DNA of 6,704 nt from an uncultured Clostridia bacterium (GCA_947176425.1 CAMWQV010000115.1:1-6704), one strand, 5' to 3'. Shown: positions 1-6,526, counted from the stretch's first letter. The notes: generated from the letters alone by a model not told the origin. Made by a program: numbers and translations.

Positions 1-205
1 GTCCGGCTGTGATGACCGCCGGGAACTGCCCTTCCACAAAATGCTGCTCAGCGGCGAACTGCCTCTGACAATGGGCGGCGGTATCGGACAGAGCCGCCTT
101 TGTATGCTGATGATCGGCTGCTGCCATATCGGTGAGGTGCAGGTCAGCCTGTGGGATCAGGAAACGGTGGATACCTGCGCCGCCAGCGGTGTGCATCTGC
201 TGTAA
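1..205 (+). CDS. asnA: Aspartate-ammonia ligase (asparagine synthetase A), C-terminal 67 residues, cut by window edge
   Basis: This is the 3' end of asnA, read from base 2 to a TAA stop at 203-205; the 5' part lies outside the window. AsnA is a cytoplasmic enzyme that makes asparagine from aspartate, ammonia and ATP through an aspartyl-adenylate. The visible tail contains LPLTMGGGIGQSRLCML (fragment residues 20-36). This matches the class II aminoacyl-tRNA synthetase-like motif 3 of AsnA, with the conserved GGGIGQSR arginine that contacts ATP. It is followed by the typical HIGEVQVSLW segment and a short tail ending in GVHLL. The fragment runs to the expected family C-terminus with no frameshift. 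The dipeptidase gene begins 16 bp after the stop with its own ribosome binding site, so the two are probably co-transcribed. Family identity rests on this motif and is quite secure; the state of the missing N-terminal part is unknown. Confidence 0.9.
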   Translation, partial: SGCDDRRELPFHKMLLSGELPLTMGGGIGQSRLCMLMIGCCHIGEVQVSLWDQETVDTCAASGVHLL

Positions 206-208
206 ATT

Positions 209-215
209 GAGGAGA
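209..215 (+). promoter_or_regulatory. Ribosome binding site of the dipeptidase gene
   Basis: GAGGAGA lies 6 bases before the ATG at 222 and only 3 before a second ATG at 219. The spacing favours 222 as the start. It also argues against the GTG at 132, which has no comparable site and lies inside asnA. Confidence 0.75.
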
Positions 216-221
216 AGCATG

Positions 222-1655
222 ATGGAGAAAGACATTCTTGCCGGGCTGGAACCGCAAAAAGTTTTTACGTTTTTTGAGGAACTCAGCCGGATTCCCCACG
301 GTTCGGGCAACACCGGCGCCGCCAGCAGCTGGGCAAAAGCGTTCGCAGAAAAAAGAGGACTGCGGCACCGTCAGGACGCTGTGGGCAATGTGATTATCTG
401 GAAAGACGCGTCCGCCGGGTATGAGGACCACCCCGCGGTCATGCTCCAGGGACATTTAGATATGGTCTGCGTCAAGGACGTGGAACACGATTTCCTGAAA
501 GACCCGCTGGAACTCTATATTGACGGCGACTGGATCAAAGCCCGCGGGACAACGCTGGGCGGTGATGACGGAATTGCCGTGGCGATGGCAATGGCAGTTC
601 TGGACGATGACACAATCCCCCATCCGCCGCTGGAAGTATTGTTTACTGTGGGGGAGGAGGTCGGGAGGTACGGCGCAAACGCTTTGGACGCTTCCGACCT
701 GCAAAGCCGCTGTCTCATCAATATCGACTCCGAGGCGGAAGGTATTCTGACTGTCGGATGCGCCGGAGGAGCGCGGGCCGATATCACAAAGACGATGCCT
801 GCCGCGTCCGGAATCGGCAATGTCTGTACTGTAGTCGTCAGCGGACTCAAGGGCGGACATTCCGGCGTAGATATCAACAAGGGCCGCGTCAACGCCAACA
901 AGCTGCTTGTGGATTATCTGTCCCAGCTGTCCGGACCGCGTCTGATCTCCCTGCACGGCGGAGAGCAGGACAACGCGATTCCAGTCCGTGCGGAGGCGGC
1001 TGTGCTTCTGAAAAACAGTGAGCTGGACGAGGCAGAGGCAAAAATCTGGGACTGGGGAAAGCGGTGGAAAGCCGATTTCTCTCAAGACGCAGACTGGTGT
1101 CTGGTCATAAAATACAGCGGTGAACAAGATACCGAAGCCCTCTCCGCAGAGGACAGCCGGACGGTATTGCAGCTGCTGCAAGAGATGCCCAACGGAATCC
1201 GCTCTATGGAACCGGATTTGCCGGGACAGGTCCGTACCTCCCTGAATCTGGGCGTTCTGCGTCTGGAAAAGGGAGCACTGCGGTTCAGCTTCTGTGTACG
1301 CAGTTCTTCCGGCGCGGAAAAGGAACAGCTTTTCCAAGACCTGCGGACAGCCGCGGAAAAATACGGCGCGTCCTACAGCCAGCACGGAGAGTACCCCGCC
1401 TGGGAGTACCGGAAAGATTCCCGCCTGCGGGAGACGATGGTCCGGATTTTCCGGAAACAGTATGGCCGTGACCCGGTAGTGGAGACGATTCACGCGGGAC
1501 TGGAATGCGGCCTGCTGTCCGAAAAACTGCCGGGACTGGACGCGGTGTCTATGGGTCCGGATATGCTGGATATCCATAGTACCAGAGAACGGATGTCGAT
1601 TGCTTCCGTACAGAGAACCTGGAGATACCTGCTGGAAATTTTGTCAGAACTGTGA
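222..1655 (+). CDS. pepD: M20C family aminoacyl-histidine (Xaa-His) dipeptidase, PepD type
   Basis: This is a 477-residue cytoplasmic zinc dipeptidase. The family (PepD, carnosinase-like) cleaves Xaa-His and other dipeptides and releases free amino acids. The di-zinc site is complete: H78 and D80 in QGHLDMV, D115 in LGGDDG, E145 (general base) and E146 in GEEVG, D169 in INIDSEAEG, and H452 in DIHS. GGHSGVDINKGRVNA (H213 onward) marks the junction to the lid/dimerisation domain, roughly residues 188-395. HAGLECGL at 424-431 is a hallmark of the M20C subfamily. Length is close to the roughly 485 residues of E. coli PepD. A small oddity is glycine at 144, where relatives commonly have aspartate before the EE pair; the catalytic residues are intact. 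The start at 222 was chosen because of the GAGGAGA site; a longer reading frame from GTG 132 would put asnA-overlapping, family-unlike residues at the N-terminus. It lies 16 bp after asnA and 8 bp before a terminator, so it is the last gene of its operon. Dipeptide specificity cannot be fixed from sequence. Confidence 0.92.
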   Translation: MEKDILAGLEPQKVFTFFEELSRIPHGSGNTGAASSWAKAFAEKRGLRHRQDAVGNVIIWKDASAGYEDHPAVMLQGHLDMVCVKDVEHDFLKDPLELYIDGDWIKARGTTLGGDDGIAVAMAMAVLDDDTIPHPPLEVLFTVGEEVGRYGANALDASDLQSRCLINIDSEAEGILTVGCAGGARADITKTMPAASGIGNVCTVVVSGLKGGHSGVDINKGRVNANKLLVDYLSQLSGPRLISLHGGEQDNAIPVRAEAAVLLKNSELDEAEAKIWDWGKRWKADFSQDADWCLVIKYSGEQDTEALSAEDSRTVLQLLQEMPNGIRSMEPDLPGQVRTSLNLGVLRLEKGALRFSFCVRSSSGAEKEQLFQDLRTAAEKYGASYSQHGEYPAWEYRKDSRLRETMVRIFRKQYGRDPVVETIHAGLECGLLSEKLPGLDAVSMGPDMLDIHSTRERMSIASVQRTWRYLLEILSEL

Positions 1656-1663
1656 GAGAATAA

Positions 1664-1708
1664 AAGCGAGCGCATGGGGCGGTTTTCCTCATGCACTCGC
1701 TTATTTTT
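1664..1708. terminator. Bidirectional rho-independent terminator between convergent operons
   Basis: The left arm 1664-1679 pairs with the right arm 1687-1702: 16 positions with one C/A mismatch and one G-T wobble, around a 7-base loop. On the + strand the stem is followed by TTATTTTT-type sequence to 1708, which suits termination after pepD, whose stop is 8 bp upstream. Read on the - strand the stem is followed by TTTTATT, which suits the permease gene, whose stop is at 1713-1715 and thus 10 bp from the stem. One hairpin therefore serves both transcripts. Confidence 0.88.
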
Positions 1709-1712
1709 CAGC

Positions 1713-4700
1713 TCACTCAATAGATTTCAGCGATTCCGCCATATCAATTTTATGCAGCTTGGGACGCATTCCAAAAGATATGCCGAACGTAAAAAGCAGC
1801 GTCATCAGCAGGGACAGAAGATAGCTTAAAACCGTGATCCGGCTGGAAAAGTACATGGCGTCGATCTGGATCTGCGACATGACAAATCCGTGCAGCGCCT
1901 TCCCCATCAGCAGCCCGGCAAAACTGCCCAGTATGGATAGAATATTGATCTCGCGGAAGACGTAAGACGCGACCTCGTTTCGATAAAATCCCAGTACTTT
2001 TATGGTTGCAATTTCCCGTACCCGTTCTGTAATATTAATATTCGTCAAATTATACAGCACGATAAAGGCCAGTGCCGCCGCACAGCCGACAACCACCACC
2101 ACGATATAGTCCAGACGGGAAAGCATACTGTCCACCTGGTCACGGGTTGCCTGAATAATGCTTACATTGCTTACATCCCCGTCTTCCAGAAGCACCGCGC
2201 CCTCCTCATAGGGGTCAGCGTCCGCATGGCCCAGGACATAGAGCGTATTGTACTCCAGCGGCTCGTCAAACTGCTGTTCATAGCATTCCCGTGAAAGATA
2301 GACGTAGTTTTGCACATAGTTGTCCATAATGCCGCTGACGGTTACTTCGATCGTACCATATTCCTCATCACGCAGGCGGACAACATCTCCCGCTGAAATT
2401 CCCATATTCTGCGCCAGACTGACATTCAGCACCGCCTCGCCCGGGCCGGGGTAGGGAATAGGGGTGTCTCCGCTGTGGAGAGATACAAAACGGTCGGTAT
2501 TGTCCGCAACAGTCATATAGATGGATTTGCTGGCGTCCCCGACTAAAATGTCAATGCTGCCGCTGTACACCAGCAGCCCGTCCTCCAGGTCCCAGCCGGT
2601 GCGGGTCAGAAATTCCTCCGCGGACTGCGGCGTCTGAGGGTCCTGGAATGAAACGGCGTAATCATACAGTTCAATCTCGTCAAACTGATAGTCCGCCACA
2701 TGCTGGATGGAATCCCGAATGCCAAAACCCGTGACCAGCAGCGCCGTACAGCCGCCGATGCCCAGAATCATCATAACCAGACGGCTCCGGTACCGCAGGA
2801 CGTTCCGCACAGACACTTTATGCAAAAAGCTCAAACGCCGCCATAACGGGGTGATATACTCCAAAAATACCCGTTTGCCTGCCCGGGGCGTCTTGGGACG
2901 AAGCAACTCCGCCGCCTGCCGCGCCAGTTCCATCCGGCACGCCAGCCAGGTCGCGCCCATCGAACACAGCAGCGCCGCCGCAAAGGACAAAACCATCAGT
3001 CCGGGAAGAAACACATGGGTCAGGGGCGCAAAGCCGTAAATAATGCCATAGATTTCCCATATCACCCACGGCAGACCATAGGAACCGGCAAAAAAACCGA
3101 GTGTACTGCCTGTGAAAGCCGCACTGCCGGAATAAAACAGATATTTTCCCATAATCTGGCCGTTGCTGTAGCCCAAAGCTTTCAGAACGCCGATCTGAGT
3201 ACGCTGCTCATCAACCATGCGCGTCATGGTGGTCATGCACACCAGCGCGGCAACTAAGAAGAAAAACACCGGAAATACGACAGATATCGCCGCTATAATA
3301 GAAGTATCGTTGTCAAAGCAGGCGTAACCGATGTTTTCATTCCGGGTGAGCGTATAGGTGGAAGCGTGCTTGAGGTCCTTCAAATCCTCATAGGCGTCGG
3401 CTAATTTCTGCTCGGCGTCAGTCAGTTCCTCCTCCGCGTCCGCAAACTCCCGGTCCGCTTCCTCCCGTCCGTCGTTGTATTCCTGCCAGCCGTCGTCCAG
3501 CTCCTGCCGGGCGTCCGCTAATTCACCCGGGGCGCGGTCCAGTTCGTCTCGCGCGTCCGCGAGTTTTTTACGGGCGTCCTCCAGTTCCTTCCAGGCGTCC
3601 GCAAGCTCCTGACGGCCTTCTTCCAATTCACGCTTGCCGTCCTCGTATTTCTGTACGCCGTCTTTGTATTCCTGCACGCCGTCCTCGTAGTCCCGCACAC
3701 CATCTTCATATTTTTTCAGACCATCGGCGTATTCATCTTCTCCGTCTGTTAAATCACGATAGGCTTTATCCAGTTCCTCCTGCGCTTCCTCCGCGCCGCT
3801 GTAATACTCCCGCCAGCCGTCGTCCAGTTCAATTCGGGCATCGTCCAGCTTTTTACGGGCGTCCTCTAATTCCGCACGGGCGTCCTCCAGTTCACGTCTG
3901 CCGTCCTCTAATTCCGCCCAGCCGTCTTTCAGTTCTTTTCGGGCGTCCTCCAGCTGCGCTTCCCCGTCCCGGTAATCGGACAGGCCGTCCCGGTATTGGG
4001 CATAGCCGTCGTTATACTGGTCTACGCCGGACTGATACTCTCTTTGTGCCTGATCTAACGTCGAACGCAGTCCGGCGATTGTTTCGGATGTCAGAGGCGC
4101 GCCCAGCTGGCTTTCCGCCGCGGTCCAGCCCGCCGCCAGCTCCGCCACGCTGCTGCCGCTGCCCTGCAAGGCCATATCGACAGCCGCATTCAATTCCGGG
4201 GACATATTGGAAGTTAAATACCGAATGAGCGTACCGGCATCCATACTCATTCCCATACTCGCGCCGATTCCCTGTGCTAATTGTTCCGTGGAATCATAGA
4301 GCTGCTTGACCTGCTGATACGACGCCTCGCCTTCTTCCAGCTGCTTTTTTGCGGCGGTGATCTGCGCTTCCGCATCGTCCAGCTCCCGCAGGGCATCCCG
4401 CAGCTGGTCACGGGCGTCTTCCAGCTCCCGTTCGCCGTCTGACAGTTCCTGTTCGCCGTCCAGCAGCTTCTGTTCTCCATCGGCAAGCTCCTGTTCCGCG
4501 TCCGCAAGCTGGCGCAGGCCGTCGGCGTACTCCTCTTCTCCGTCGCGGTACTCCTGCTCTCCGTCCAGCAGCTTCTGGTGCGCGTCCGCAAGTTCCCGCT
4601 GGGCGTCCAATTTGCCCTGCTCATATTCTATCCAGCCGTCGTTTAACTCCTGACGTGCGTCAGCCAGTTCCTGCCGGGCATCTGATAATTCCTGCCCGGC

Positions 4701-5771
4701 ATCGGCAAGTTCCTGTTCCGCGTCCGCAAGCTCCTGTTCTGCGTCCGCAAGCTCCCGCTCAGCATCCGCGATTTCCTGTTCGGCATCTGCGGCTTTCCGC
4801 TGCCCGTCCGCATATTCCTTTCTGCCGTCCTCATAGTCCCGTCTGCCCTGTTCGTAATCTTTGAGGCCGTCAGCGTATTCCTGCTCTCCATCGGTCAGCT
4901 CCTGATAAGCGTCGTTCAGCTCGTTTTCCGCGTCGGCCCGCTCACTGCGGTACTCGTCCCAGCCGTCCGCAATATCCTGTTCCGCGTCGCGTATCTCTGC
5001 CATCGCGTCATCATAAATGGTGGTATACCGCAGACCGGCGCGGTCCTCCAGCGCGGCTTCTATGACCGGTTTCAGGCGGTCAATTTGTTCCGTATATTCA
5101 TCGGAATATGCGTCAAAGTGGTCTGTCAAAGTCAAAAATATCTCGTAATAGGCTTCAAAATCAAAGCCCGCCTCCGGTATGTACACAAATCCGGACACAG
5201 TTCCGCTGCCAATGGAACTTGTTCCCCGCTGGTAGTTAAGATAGTAGGGCGATATAGCGGTCCCTACAACGGTATACTTTCCGCAGTGCAGCAGTTCCCG
5301 TGTATCCTCGTTGTTGTGGGAAGAAACGGAAAGAACGCGGCCTAAGTCTTCCTCCGAAAAAGTACGGGCGTCGGCCAAACACTCGTCCGGCGCCTGCGGC
5401 ATTCGTCCGGCAGTCAGCTGGGGAATATTGACGCTTTCTGACAGAGAGTGCGCCCTGAGAACGATCTCCTCTCCTATTTCGTTTTCCGTCAAAAAATCCG
5501 CATATACCGCGCCGCAGGCAGTATCGATCTCCTCCAGGGCGGCAAAATATGTGACATCTTCTTCTGTAAAGCCTAATGTAGAAAGCAGGCGAAAATCATA
5601 CAGCCGCTGGCGTTCCAGGTAAGCGATGCCGGTAGCGGCCATAGAGGGCTGGCAGGTGCGCAGTCCGGCAAAAAAGCCCACGCCCAGTCCTACAATCGCC
5701 AGAATCGCCAGATACCGTCCTAAACTCTGCCGTATTTCCCGCAGAGACGTTTTAAGCAAAGTCGTTACCAT
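1713..5771 (-). CDS. Giant FtsX-family ABC transporter permease with two extracellular coiled-coil arms
   Basis: This is a 1352-residue membrane permease, partner of the ATPase encoded just upstream. Predicted order: TM1 (about 20-38); a MacB-like extracellular region (about 43-255); heptad arm 1 (about 258-490); a non-repetitive linker (491-570); heptad arm 2 (571-800); the first FtsX core with TM2-4 (about 825-849, 876-900, 922-946); TM5 (about 998-1018); a second extracellular domain (about 1020-1220); and the second FtsX core with TM6-8 (about 1222-1245, 1276-1296, 1312-1336). Both FtsX cores carry the cytoplasmic ATPase-coupling motif: QRTQIGVLKALGYSNGQI near 856 and ERVREIATIKVLGFYRNEV near 1249. 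Two FtsX halves on one chain imply one permease per ATPase dimer. Ordinary two-half FtsX permeases are much shorter; the excess is the coil insertion. The ATG overlaps the ATPase stop and has GGAG 8 bases upstream. FtsX/MacB-type systems usually do mechanotransmission, lipoprotein or peptide export, or drug resistance. The substrate here is not recognisable. The coiled coil can mislead automatic annotation towards SMC-like proteins. Confidence 0.93.
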   Translation of the reverse strand: MVTTLLKTSLREIRQSLGRYLAILAIVGLGVGFFAGLRTCQPSMAATGIAYLERQRLYDFRLLSTLGFTEEDVTYFAALEEIDTACGAVYADFLTENEIGEEIVLRAHSLSESVNIPQLTAGRMPQAPDECLADARTFSEEDLGRVLSVSSHNNEDTRELLHCGKYTVVGTAISPYYLNYQRGTSSIGSGTVSGFVYIPEAGFDFEAYYEIFLTLTDHFDAYSDEYTEQIDRLKPVIEAALEDRAGLRYTTIYDDAMAEIRDAEQDIADGWDEYRSERADAENELNDAYQELTDGEQEYADGLKDYEQGRRDYEDGRKEYADGQRKAADAEQEIADAERELADAEQELADAEQELADAGQELSDARQELADARQELNDGWIEYEQGKLDAQRELADAHQKLLDGEQEYRDGEEEYADGLRQLADAEQELADGEQKLLDGEQELSDGERELEDARDQLRDALRELDDAEAQITAAKKQLEEGEASYQQVKQLYDSTEQLAQGIGASMGMSMDAGTLIRYLTSNMSPELNAAVDMALQGSGSSVAELAAGWTAAESQLGAPLTSETIAGLRSTLDQAQREYQSGVDQYNDGYAQYRDGLSDYRDGEAQLEDARKELKDGWAELEDGRRELEDARAELEDARKKLDDARIELDDGWREYYSGAEEAQEELDKAYRDLTDGEDEYADGLKKYEDGVRDYEDGVQEYKDGVQKYEDGKRELEEGRQELADAWKELEDARKKLADARDELDRAPGELADARQELDDGWQEYNDGREEADREFADAEEELTDAEQKLADAYEDLKDLKHASTYTLTRNENIGYACFDNDTSIIAAISVVFPVFFFLVAALVCMTTMTRMVDEQRTQIGVLKALGYSNGQIMGKYLFYSGSAAFTGSTLGFFAGSYGLPWVIWEIYGIIYGFAPLTHVFLPGLMVLSFAAALLCSMGATWLACRMELARQAAELLRPKTPRAGKRVFLEYITPLWRRLSFLHKVSVRNVLRYRSRLVMMILGIGGCTALLVTGFGIRDSIQHVADYQFDEIELYDYAVSFQDPQTPQSAEEFLTRTGWDLEDGLLVYSGSIDILVGDASKSIYMTVADNTDRFVSLHSGDTPIPYPGPGEAVLNVSLAQNMGISAGDVVRLRDEEYGTIEVTVSGIMDNYVQNYVYLSRECYEQQFDEPLEYNTLYVLGHADADPYEEGAVLLEDGDVSNVSIIQATRDQVDSMLSRLDYIVVVVVGCAAALAFIVLYNLTNINITERVREIATIKVLGFYRNEVASYVFREINILSILGSFAGLLMGKALHGFVMSQIQIDAMYFSSRITVLSYLLSLLMTLLFTFGISFGMRPKLHKIDMAESLKSIE
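3372..4061 (-). repeat. Heptad-repeat arm 2 of the permease (residues about 571-800)
   Basis: This stretch encodes about 33 seven-residue units of the form x-(L/Y)-x-D-(A/G)-x-x, such as ELEDARK, DYEDGVQ and EYKDGVQ. It holds Tyr-Gly units clustered at 579-603 and 681-712, and Trp residues at 618, 653 and 762. After W653 and W762 the heptad register is broken by an 11-residue (hendecad) step. A proline near residue 748 in ELDRAPGELADA is the only helix breaker noticed. The arm ends in LADAYEDLKDLKHAS, about 25 residues before TM2. It is strongly charged, predicted to be all helix, and lies outside the membrane. Confidence 0.88.
4062..4301 (-). other. Non-repetitive linker between the two heptad arms (permease residues 491-570), possible tip domain
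   Basis: About 80 residues interrupt the heptad pattern. The segment is Met/Ala/Ser/Gly rich and far less charged than the arms. It contains GASMGMSMDAGTLIRYL and later SSVAELAAGWTAAESQLG, which look like short amphipathic helices. Its position midway between two arms of similar length suggests the turn or tip of a helical hairpin. No known domain was recognised. Confidence 0.6.
4302..5000 (-). repeat. Heptad-repeat arm 1 of the permease (residues about 258-490)
   Basis: About 33 seven-residue units of the same type as in arm 2. The purest run is around residues 335-375, where ELADAEQ and close variants follow one another. Tyr-Gly units occur at 299-323, 383-386 and 408-418. Trp residues mark units at 271 and 380, each followed by an 11-residue step in the register. 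The segment TDGEQEYADGLKDYEQGRRD near 293 has a close counterpart at TDGEDEYADGLKKYEDGVRD near 675 in arm 2, which points to internal duplication. Confidence 0.88.
4705..4788 (-). repeat. Near-identical 21-bp tandem DNA repeats inside arm 1
   Basis: Four consecutive 21-bp units (4705-4725, 4726-4746, 4747-4767, 4768-4788) are alike at DNA level. The first two differ at only two positions (gcaagttcc.../gcaagctcc...). They encode successive ELADAEQ-type heptads. Their similarity at synonymous positions suggests recent expansion by slippage or unequal recombination, not only protein-level selection. Confidence 0.75.
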
Positions 5772-6469
5772 TCGATCAGCTCCACAGGCACAGGGGAGCG
5801 GTTGATCTCCTCGCTGGTGACAGTGCCGTTCTTGACCTGAATCACCCGGTCTGCCATTGCGGTCAGGGCGCTGTTGTGCGTAATGATAATGACTGTCATG
5901 CCGCGTTTCCGGCTCATGTCCTGAAGCAGCTGCAAAATCGCTTTGCCGGTCTTGTAGTCCAATGCGCCGGTAGGTTCGTCACACAAAAGAAGTTTGGGAT
6001 TTTTTGCCAAAGCGCGGGCGATAGCTACCCGCTGCTGTTCCCCCCCGGACAGCTGGGCGGGAAAATTCGACATCCGCTGCTCCAGTCCTACTGAACGCAG
6101 TACTTCCGCAGCATCTAAAGGATCTTTACAGATCTGTGCCGCCAGCTCTACATTTTCCAGGGCGGTGAGATTCGGCACCAGATTATAAAACTGAAACACA
6201 AAGCCGATATCATGACGGCGGTAAGTGGTCAGCTGGCGGGAATTATAGGCGGATATCTCCTCGCCGCCAAGAAAAACCTGTCCGCTGGTAAGCGTGTCCA
6301 TCCCGCCCAATATGTTCAGAAGCGTGGTCTTGCCCGCGCCGCTGGGACCAACGATGATACAAAGTTCACCCTGCTCTACGGTGAAAGCGGCGTCCGAAAG
6401 AGCCTGTATCTCCACTTCCCCCATACGGTAAGTTTTCTTTACCCGGTCAAACCGGACAAATGCTCCCAT
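5765..6469 (-). CDS. ABC transporter ATP-binding protein, MacB/LolD type
   Basis: This is a 234-residue cytoplasmic ATPase that should power the adjacent FtsX permease. All motifs are intact: Walker A GPSGAGKTT (41-49), Q-loop Q93 in FVFQFYNLVP, signature LSGGEQQR (140-147), Walker B LLLCDEP with D164/E165, D-loop GALD (168-171), and switch histidine H198 in IITHN. The FQFYNLVPNLTALENVELA segment and the LSGGEQQRVAIARAL run are typical of the MacB/LolD/YtrE (lipoprotein and antimicrobial peptide) ABC class. The start at 6469 is chosen because GAGGTGAA lies just upstream and the family N-terminus (GAFVRFDRVKKTYRMG) begins there; an in-frame ATG 19 codons earlier would run through that binding site. 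The TAA stop overlaps the permease start by 7 bases, so the two products are probably made in fixed ratio by translational coupling. The transported substrate cannot be read from the ATPase. Confidence 0.95.
   Translation of the reverse strand: MGAFVRFDRVKKTYRMGEVEIQALSDAAFTVEQGELCIIVGPSGAGKTTLLNILGGMDTLTSGQVFLGGEEISAYNSRQLTTYRRHDIGFVFQFYNLVPNLTALENVELAAQICKDPLDAAEVLRSVGLEQRMSNFPAQLSGGEQQRVAIARALAKNPKLLLCDEPTGALDYKTGKAILQLLQDMSRKRGMTVIIITHNSALTAMADRVIQVKNGTVTSEEINRSPVPVELIEW
5780..5783 (-). promoter_or_regulatory. Ribosome binding site of the permease inside the ATPase gene
   Basis: GGAG (CTCC on the + strand) lies 8 bases before the permease ATG, within the last codons of the ATPase gene. 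With the ATGGTAA overlap this supports 5771 as the true start and coupled translation. Confidence 0.65.
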
Positions 6470-6472
6470 GTG

Positions 6473-6480
6473 TTCACCTC
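6473..6480 (-). promoter_or_regulatory. Ribosome binding site of the ABC ATPase gene
   Basis: GAGGTGAA on the - strand, 3 bases from the ATG at 6469 (about 5 from the end of the GAGGTG core). It is a strong Shine-Dalgarno match and decides this start over the upstream ATG at 6526. Confidence 0.8.
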
Positions 6481-6487
6481 GTAAATT

Positions 6488-6498
6488 TGTATAATACA
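6488..6498. promoter_or_regulatory. 11-bp palindrome overlapping the promoter -10 region
   Basis: TGTAT-T-ATACA on the - strand is a perfect 5-bp inverted repeat around one base. It abuts the candidate -10 and lies near the likely transcription start, a usual place for a repressor operator. It is short and AT-rich, so it may be chance; no regulator gene is present in the window. Confidence 0.25.
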
Positions 6499-6526
6499 TC
6501 CTACCATATTGAGAAAGACATTGCAA
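6498..6526 (-). promoter_or_regulatory. Candidate sigma-A-type promoter of the ABC operon
   Basis: On the - strand TTGCAA (6521-6526) and TAGGAT (6498-6503) are separated by exactly 17 bp; each matches four of six consensus bases. An A7 run (6533-6539 on the + strand as T7) lies just upstream of the -35 and a second A8 run lies at 6574-6581, resembling an UP element. An alternative -10, TATTAT at 6491-6496, lies close by but has no good -35. Transcription would begin a few bases before the ribosome binding site, giving a short leader. Inferred from pattern only. Confidence 0.4.

Noticed and set aside
132..221. A longer dipeptidase starting at GTG 132
   Set aside because: The added residues overlap the asnA C-terminus, have no family resemblance, and GTG 132 lacks a ribosome binding site, whereas GAGGAGA fits the ATG at 222.
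456..1577. A 373-residue open frame on the - strand opposite the dipeptidase
   Set aside because: It is a GC-driven antisense shadow of a gene with a complete catalytic site on the other strand. It is rich in His, Arg, Gln and Pro without domain-like patterns and has no clear ribosome binding site.
4277..4891. Short open frames within the coiled-coil DNA on both strands (for example Ser/Arg-rich and Arg/Asn/Thr-rich frames)
   Set aside because: They are frame-shifted readings of the 21-bp repeats; their low-complexity composition follows from the heptad coding pattern in the main frame.
3372..5000. Interpretation as an SMC/chromosome-segregation or structural coiled-coil protein
   Set aside because: The repeats are embedded between TM1 and TM2 of an otherwise complete FtsX-type permease with both coupling motifs, next to its ATPase.
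3372..5000. CRISPR array or non-coding satellite
   Set aside because: The repeats are contiguous 21-bp units without spacers and keep one open frame throughout.
6490..6495. A perfect TATAAT on the + strand as a rightward promoter
   Set aside because: No acceptable -35 lies 16-18 bases upstream, where the ATPase start codon and ribosome binding site of the other strand are found. The box is most simply part of the AT-rich palindrome.
6470..6526. ATPase start at the ATG 19 codons upstream (6526)
   Set aside because: The extra residues do not fit the family N-terminus and the reading would pass through the strong GAGGTGAA site and the candidate promoter.
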